This document shows, piece by piece, positions 58,076 to 64,000 of a stretch of 64,000 nt of DNA; positions within the stretch are counted from its first letter, which is position 1, and every line of letters begins with the position of its first letter. The translations under genes were made by a program, and so were the position numbers. The notes under the pieces are model-generated. The model did no database searches. It was given only the letters and a program-made list of their open reading frames with translations, and was not told the origin of the DNA. The DNA is from Trichomonas vaginalis G3 (Eukaryota; Parabasalia; Trichomonadida; Trichomonadidae): contig NC_067206.1 of the NCBI RefSeq assembly GCF_026262505.1, forward strand, positions 17,877,319 to 17,941,318, written 5' to 3'.

Positions 58076-59310
58076 TTACTCAGAAAAAATTTTCTTTGTA
58101 TATACACCATTCTGAACATCTAAAAGACTTTTGACATTTGCCAAGAATGTACGTTTAGAAGCTGCCATATAACCATATTCTTGACAATATTGTTTATACG
58201 AATCGTACAATGACCTTTCATCTAATGACACAAGTCAGTTTCATCTATGAACAGTTCATATACACTCTTGTTTGCTTCTAACAATGTTTGTCTCTCTTCT
58301 GTATGTGGAATTTGTCTTGGATTGAACTTAGAAATATCTAATGTCATGAAATATGAGAACAAGTGGTTGTAAAAGTCAGATGTCAAAGTTTCTGCTAAGT
58401 CGTCAAAATATTCTGTATCTTGCATATGAGAATCTGATGTTCTGACAACTACATATCTTCTGTCAGAACTTTCTAACTTCATCGGAACAACATTGTTTGA
58501 AACCATAATGAAGTTTGCAACATTTTCACAAACTCTTTGGTCTTTATATTTTCTTTCAACAACTCCAACTTTGTCTGTTATAAGACTCTTCAAAGCATCT
58601 GAGTTCAAAACTTTTGTTGTATCTATACTTTGAAGTTCATTGCAAACTATAAGTTTCATATTCTCTATTGAGGAGTTAAATTTACCGCAGATGTTTTCTA
58701 AGTTTGTCATATTCGGGTTCGAATAGCCCTCTAACAGTTTGCACAAAATATCTGTAAAGAATGTGTTCTTACCAGTTCCTTGTTTTCCAATTATAATGAG
58801 AGCAGTTTCATTTTTAGCACTTGGATGTTGTAAGATGTTTGCAAACCAACATAAGATATACTCATAGACTCTTTCGTTTCCATTGCATATAATTTCTTTG
58901 ACATGGTCTAACCAAGCTTCTATAATATTTTCTTTCCATTCTACTTGTTCGTATTTATATCCAGTGAAGATAGAATAGAAGTTTGGAGAAGGTGTATAGA
59001 ACTTTATACCTCGAACTGAAAAATCTTCTAACTTTGACAATAAGATATCCCAAGCATCTAACATCTTCATGCCAACTTGTACGACTTTTATTTTCTTAAG
59101 TTTCTGTCTACATTCTTGTTCTGAAACTATTGTTGCTCTTGGTTTGTTAAAGACAACATCCCATTCTTTCATGACATAACATTCTGGGGCAGAGTCAACA
59201 TAAATGACTAAACGTTTCAAATTCTCGACTGCTTTGTTATAGTCTCTAAATGGACACATATTTCTGAATGCTTGGAAGTCATAAAAATCTGAAACATCTA
59301 TTCTGTACAT
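58076..59310 (-). pseudogene. SF3 helicase (copy B)
   Basis: Most of the protein is readable: MYRIDVSDFYDFQAFRNMCP, Walker A GKQGTGKNTFF, Walker B-like LIVCNELQS, NFIMVSNN and RRYVVVRTSD. The amino half has the DUF5906/primase-type region (VVFNKPRATIVSEQECRQKL). Counterpart of 18747..19979. Very lightly broken. Confidence 0.8.
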
Positions 59311-59339
59311 TTTTATAAAAATAAAAAAAATAATATTTT

Positions 59340-60140
59340 TTATTCTTGACTTTGTTGTTGCATTTGTTGCATTTGTTGTTCTTGAGCTATTTGTTGTTGA
59401 AGTTGTTCTTGTAATACAATACTTTCACCAGTTGCATCTTCCAATTCGAAACTTTCTGCCGTCATTGACAAATACATAGGACATAAAAGTTTTACAGGAA
59501 CAAAGTTTGCGTCAACTAATGTCAACGTTATACTTGCCAAAGTGTTTGAGTTCACTAAGGTTGAAAATTCTGCATTCGAATGAACAATAGGCAAACCAGC
59601 AGAGAAAGTATTGTTTATACGCATAAGTATCTTTTGGTCATAATAGTTTCTGTCGACATTCGAATAACACTTTGAACCTAAGTTTGAAACAATATATAAG
59701 ATTGGTGTGCTTAATGTCAATGGAATAGACATTCCTTGTATGACACCTTTTCCTGTTATAGGAAACTGTTGGTAGTAAAAACCAGAAATAAGTTTTGTAT
59801 TATAGCTCATATCGTTTATAGTAAAACTCAGTCGGACATCCAAACATAATGAAACCTGCTCTAGTTGCAGCACATGTTACACTCGTACGTAAAGTATTAA
59901 ATAAGTCAACAAAACCTGTTGGTGGTATATCTGAGTAAGTATCTTCAAAGGAGGATTTTTTTACCATTCACAACAATAAAGTCTTCTGGTGTCAAAAGAG
60001 CAAAACAGGCTTTAGTCGTCATTGTGTTTTAAGGTTAGTTTACAATATCGTCCTTGAGGACTTTGTAAGTTTGTTGTTATAGAATTATATGACTCAGGGT
60101 TTTTAGTCGTAATAGTATAAAACCATTATGTCTTCTGCAT
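59340..60140 (-). pseudogene. Penton-like minor capsid protein (copy B)
   Basis: Counterpart of 17935..18717. Readable parts include SFTINDMSYNTKLISGFYYQ, ITGKGVIQGMSIPLTLSTPI, LMRINNTFSAGLPIVHSNAE and LLCPMYLSMTAESFELEDAT, with a Gln/Met-rich tail. Mostly beta-rich, of single jelly-roll size. Broken. Confidence 0.5.
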
Positions 60141-60150
60141 TTATATATAT

Positions 60151-60381
60151 TTAAAAGTTTTTCTGAAAGTGGAGAAGAACTTCATCTAAACTTTCACATG
60201 GCGTTTCTTGAAGTTCTCTGTCTAAGAAGTTCAAATATTTTGTAAAGACATAGAACTTTCCTTTGTCTACACGAACAAACAAAACAGGGTCTTTCATATC
60301 GTTCAAAAGTGTGTAAAGTCCTTTACATGAAATAAAGTCTATATTATTTTTCTTCAAACATCTTTCAAGAAGTTTTGACAT
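60151..60381 (-). CDS. 76-residue Maverick protein present only in copy B
   Basis: MSKLLERCLKKNNIDFISCK, then VLFVRVDKGKFYVFTKYLNF and a helix ELQETPCESLDEVLLHFQKN. In copy A the flanking sequences (GCTAAGTAAA and GGCAGAAGACATAATGG) are joined directly at about 17931, so the whole gene is missing there without a scar. Starts after TTTTTACTTAGC. Not recognised. Frame looks whole. Confidence 0.55.
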   Translation of the reverse strand: MSKLLERCLKKNNIDFISCKGLYTLLNDMKDPVLFVRVDKGKFYVFTKYLNFLDRELQETPCESLDEVLLHFQKNF

Positions 60382-60469
60382 TTTTACTTAGCAAATAAAT
60401 TTTAATGAAATGTTGTGGTCGTCAAATATTTTTATAACGTCTGGGAAACTATATTTTAAGTTCAACGTT

Positions 60470-60965
60470 TCACCTCCTTTCATAACGTATATCTTGTCAA
60501 TGGCATTATATGAAACACCACAGCAACTAATGTCGGGTTTCTATTTCTTTGATGTTTATATCGTCTGCCTCTGTCAAAAGTTTCAATAGTTCTTTCAAAA
60601 CTTCATGAGGTGCAATGACATATGAGTTCACTTTTACAGGGTTGTGTTCGACCAAGTTTAACATTATACTTAAAGCTTGACAAATCTTCTCCTGAGTTTG
60701 AAGTTTGTCTTTCAGTTGTTGGTAGTCGTTTCGAATATCTGCAACAGAACTTAAGTCTCTGTTAACTTCAGGATATGTTGGTTCTTTTACAGGAACAATT
60801 GTTATACCATCTTCGTCTTCGTATGGTTTCCCCACTTCAACATCTCTGTTTTTGACATTGACAATAACACTTTGACTGTTTGTTTGAGTTGGTGAATTTA
60901 ACTTCACATCTGCCACCGCATTAAACCTTTTGAAACACTTACGCTTCTATTTTTCGGAAAGACAT
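60470..60965 (-). pseudogene. Maverick coiled-coil protein (copy B)
   Basis: Counterpart of 17345..17839. VADVKLNSPTQTNSQSVIVN, NDYQQLKDKLQTQEKICQAL and VLKELLKLLTEADDINIKEI are visible. The long central helix may form a coiled coil. Broken. Confidence 0.5.
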
Positions 60966-60983
60966 TTTACTTAGAATAAAAAG

Positions 60984-61403
60984 ATGGACGTATTCGGATA
61001 TCTCTTCGAATTGAAGCAGAACAAAGTTTATACTCACAAACAATACAAATACATTGACAGAATAGTTCTTTACACAAACAATGGAAAATGTTATAGAATA
61101 GCAGTCTTTGCTGAACCTAAATATTTTCATAAAGCAAAAAAGTTGGTATAACTGAAATGGTGAAAGTTCTTGAAGCAGACAAAAATATAACTTCAAAACT
61201 GACCGATATTACTAAAGGAAAGTTTATAATACAATATTATGTCAAAACTGGGCGTACTGTCAATATTTGACGGAGAGAAGTCAGTTCAAGAACAACTTAC
61301 TGACCTGCTGCCAAAATCTGCTCGATGGAAGCTGTCGTTATGCCAATCTGAGGAGCCCCAGCAGGTTTCATCGAACGAATCTTCAAAAGAGCATCTTCCG
61401 TGA
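60984..61403 (+). pseudogene. Small Maverick protein convergent to the capsid gene (copy B)
   Basis: Counterpart of 16907..17326, starting MDVFGYLFELKQNKVYTHKQ after TTAGAATAAAAAG. The end again runs antisense over the last codons of the capsid gene. Lightly broken here. Confidence 0.5.
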
Positions 61404-62904
61404 AAAGTGCTATTGGTTTTGTAAACTTCTTTGCTTTCAATTCATCTGGACCGTCTCTGTCACCAGTATATTGTATTTGAACTGTACCAACAGTTGAAAT
61501 ACCACCCATAAAGTCTTCTGAGTCAGCAAATGGAATGCCAAGCCAAAAGTTTGAACGGTCTCCATTTGTATATTGAGTTTTTTGACCTCCTGTATGAGTC
61601 CATACTTTCACATATGGCATAATAGAACTTTGCATTTCAGGGTTAATGGTTGTTGTGAAGTTGTTGTTAAAGTTCATAGCATCTAATGTCAAGTTGTATG
61701 ACCTCATATCCTCAACTGTAGAATATTCTTCTCTTGGATAATATTTGCCATCTATGTTTATATGATATTTAATACCAGGGTTGTAGAAACAAGAATAGTC
61801 ATTTATAGTTCGTCTGAACAGTACAAACAGAGTATCTGCATGTTTCATTGCAGTTGTTAAAGCAATATCTGTTCTTGCACCTGGGTCAGCACTTTGGTTT
61901 CCAACTTCACCTGCAAAGTCTTTGACAGATATTTGGTGTATAGGGAACATAAGTGGAACTGCAATATATTTGGCAGCTAAAGCATTTGAAATATCTGGGT
62001 CCAACATATAGACTGCAAGTCTGCTTTCTATTCTCTTGCATTCAAATTTTTCGCATGTGAACTTAACTGGGTCCCAAGCAGTTCCAGCAGCATTGAAATA
62101 ATAGTTTACTTCAGTGTTGAGGTTTGAAAACCAAAGTCTAAGTCAACTTTGTCTTTGCAAAAGTCGGCGAATGACGTTTTATTTGTTCCCGTTACGTCTG
62201 TAAGAGTGAATGGGTCTTGTGTTGGTGCAATGACTAAGTTATTTTTGCTTGGAGTAAGTTCGATAGAAATTTTTCCTGCCCAGTTTGGCAAGTATCTTAA
62301 AAACCTGAAGATGAGGAAAGATGACAAAGGAACTCTAAGTTTCAGTTTTACTTTAGTGGCAGCAGTTCCATCTGAACCAGAAAGGTTAACATAAACTCCT
62401 GGAACGTTAGGGTCAAGTCTTCTTATTTTCTCAATAGTTGCATACTGGTCTGTTTGTTCTCTCGCTTGTGGTTGTACTGAGTTTCTCAAAGCGAACCATT
62501 CATAGTTTGCCCATGTTACTGTTTGAACTAAGTCAGAGTTAGAATATATCTTATATCCCATGAAAACTTCTGGAGCATATTGGTATCCGACATAGAAAAA
62601 TTCCATTGCAACCTTTCTTGTCAGACAACTTGGCAGAAGGTTTTATTTCAATGTCTTGTTCCACGTATAAGAATGAGTTGTCAATAGAAATAATATGAAA
62701 CCTGTCGCAAGCAATATCTACTGTTGTTGAAGAACCTTCTCCAAACTCACCTACGTTTCCATAAGAAACAGCAGTTGTATATTCGTAAGTTCCAGGAACT
62801 ATTTCTGACCTTCTAATGGCATTGTCGCATTCGTTATACCATTCGGAAACATTTCCGTTCATGGCATCCAAAACTGTTGGCGTTATATTCTGAGCGGCGT
62901 ACAT
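61297..62904 (-). pseudogene. Major capsid protein, double jelly-roll (copy B)
   Basis: Counterpart of 15408..17013. Starts MYAAQNITPTVLDAMNGNVS. Readable segments include KLSDKKGCNGIF, WANYEWFALRNSVQPQAREQ, VYVNLSGSDGTAATKVKLKL and the carboxy jelly roll (IAVPLMFPIHQISVKDFAGE, KVWTHTGGQKTQYTNGDRSN). About 535 codons. Broken a few times. A short variable loop after EVGNQ differs from copy A. Confidence 0.75.
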
Positions 62905-62935
62905 TTCATATGGGAAAAATATAGAATAGTTGGAT

Positions 62936-64000
62936 TTATATATCATAATAGAACCCACTCGTACCAAGCTTTACTTTCTTCCTGACTGAGTTTTGTTGCA
63001 TCTTTGCCTCATGTTCACCTAGTATGTTGTAAATTTCCCATGTCCTTTTTGCCTTTGGGCTCTGGTCGCCCATCTCAGGTAACCTATATCCTAGAAAGAT
63101 TTTGTCATAGTTTGTATTTGAGTCTTCGCGTATTGTTTGCATGACTCTTTCCTGAGTTTCCGGTTCAAGCTCTTCAAACAGAGCTTGTCCATATGGAATA
63201 TGCTCGTTTCCAAATATATGTTTTTGTAGCCATTCTGGTTTTCTTTCCATGTTACCAATAATATCTTTTGTGAATGGGAAAGCTTTTACCCACTGTTTCA
63301 GTCTTGCGTCATTTATTTCTGTAGTTGGTTTTTTGTCAAGGAACATGTTTTTCAATACTAACATTTCATTTGGTACTGTCCATTTGAGTTTTCTTAAATA
63401 TTCATCCCTTCTCGGTTCATTGTCTGCAAAGTAAGTTTTTATGACATTTTGCAAACTTTCGTTTGCAAGGTCATGTACAATAGGTTCTCTTCCTTCTCTA
63501 TCCCTAACTCTCTTTCTAAACTCTTCACCAAATATACCATCTCTATGGTTCTGTGTAGTTCTTTGAGATAAATGTTCTAGAACGTCAGGTGTTATATTTC
63601 CATCAGCCATGTTCATTTCATACTGGTCCAAAATATCTGCATCTTTCATATCTTTCAATGGCATTAAAGCCGCGCTGAAAATACCAGCTATATCTGGTTC
63701 ACCATTCACTTCCATTGCGTCTACAACTTCTTGGAATTGTGGTTGTAAGTTTATGAACCACCTATCCGGATTAGCTTTATGACCCCATCTCATTGTAGTT
63801 CCATAGTCTGCAGAAACAAAAGTAGGTTTGTTTCCATATTGGTTAGGTTCTGAATGAACTTTAAACAATGTTTCATTTCTATATGTTTTGTTGAAATTTA
63901 ACCTTTTATTTTCACCGAGTTCATCCAAAGATTGAACGTTATATGCTCGTAAGTAAAAAGGATTGTTGTATTTGTGTACATTATCTTTCAGTACTTCCAT
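62936..64000 (-). CDS. Maverick structural-type protein (copy B)
   Basis: 354 residues, its start codon being the last three bases of the window: MEVLKDNVHKYNNPFYLRAY, SADYGTTMRWGHKANPDRWF, KHIFGNEHIPYGQALFEELE, ending KVKLGTSGFYYDI. Counterpart of 14190..15375 but lacking the Ser/Glu-rich insert near the end and open throughout. Unknown fold. Directly upstream of the capsid gene. Confidence 0.65.
   Translation of the reverse strand: MEVLKDNVHKYNNPFYLRAYNVQSLDELGENKRLNFNKTYRNETLFKVHSEPNQYGNKPTFVSADYGTTMRWGHKANPDRWFINLQPQFQEVVDAMEVNGEPDIAGIFSAALMPLKDMKDADILDQYEMNMADGNITPDVLEHLSQRTTQNHRDGIFGEEFRKRVRDREGREPIVHDLANESLQNVIKTYFADNEPRRDEYLRKLKWTVPNEMLVLKNMFLDKKPTTEINDARLKQWVKAFPFTKDIIGNMERKPEWLQKHIFGNEHIPYGQALFEELEPETQERVMQTIREDSNTNYDKIFLGYRLPEMGDQSPKAKRTWEIYNILGEHEAKMQQNSVRKKVKLGTSGFYYDI

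Larger units (their letters stand above)
40530..64000. mobile_element. Maverick/Polinton copy B, fossil, running past the window end
   Basis: Same gene plan as copy A in inverse orientation, from the methyltransferase end at about 40530 to the structural genes at 64000, where the window stops. It is broken roughly ten to twenty times and carries a 1.73-kb element with a hairpin array (42632..44361). Packaging ATPase, fibre and KilA-N genes look whole. Very high identity to A in shared genes indicates recent common origin. The accessory island (51054..56222) is different from that of A. Confidence 0.9.

Noticed and set aside
12006-64000. Adenovirus-type cysteine protease of the Mavericks
   Set aside because: No frame with the expected His, Asp/Glu, Gln, Cys order was recognised. 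It may lie beyond the window next to copy B's structural genes.

Overview
The window is AT-rich eukaryotic DNA that fits the parabasalid Trichomonas vaginalis. This assignment is inferred from three things: Maverick (Polinton) elements carrying double-jelly-roll capsid, protein-primed polymerase, rve integrase and A32-type ATPase genes; uninterrupted host genes; and very high repeat content. Only two genes look like ordinary host genes: a coiled-coil protein (36542..38317) and a TRIC-channel-like membrane protein (39528..40352). Almost everything else is mobile or virus-like.

Layout. 1..9630 is a mosaic of pieces of a second, divergent Maverick family: a packaging ATPase carrying an insertion, a conserved virion-like protein, a nucleoplasmin-like protein and small basic proteins. 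It is cut up by a 1.05-kb element with terminal inverted repeats, a 1.25-kb foldback element and a 2.5-kb array of ten 249-bp units, each made of four hairpins. 9832..10960 is an rve-type transposase in pieces, followed by another hairpin cluster (11161..11596). About 12006..36435 is Maverick copy A. 36436..40440 is host sequence. About 40530 to beyond 64000 is Maverick copy B, in inverted orientation to A, so the methyltransferase ends of the two copies face each other across the host genes.

The two Mavericks share one gene plan, read from the methyltransferase end: D12-class adenine methyltransferase, small membrane protein, two small virion-like proteins, a conserved virion-like protein, phage-like fibre, integrase, amphipathic protein, small linker genes and DNA polymerase. 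Then comes an accessory island, followed by packaging ATPase, SF3 helicase, penton-like protein, major capsid protein and two further structural-type genes. Homologous proteins are nearly identical, so the copies are recent. Both are fossils with roughly ten to twenty breaks each plus inserted elements. No adenovirus-type protease was recognised.

The most interesting signals are these. (1) The island between polymerase and ATPase is completely different in A and B: small genes, a NUMOD4/HNH protein and a proline-rich protein in A; KilA-N proteins, iterated palindromic repeats and a tRNA-like sequence in B. (2) The fibre C-terminal tip is replaced between copies while the rest is conserved. 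(3) Clusters of roughly 40-65-bp perfect or near-perfect hairpins alternate between two classes, lie within or beside virus-like or transposon genes, and in two cases sit in elements with terminal inverted repeats and unusually long (16-bp and 80-bp) target duplications. (4) Short hairpins at element ends and in promoters carry compensatory base changes.
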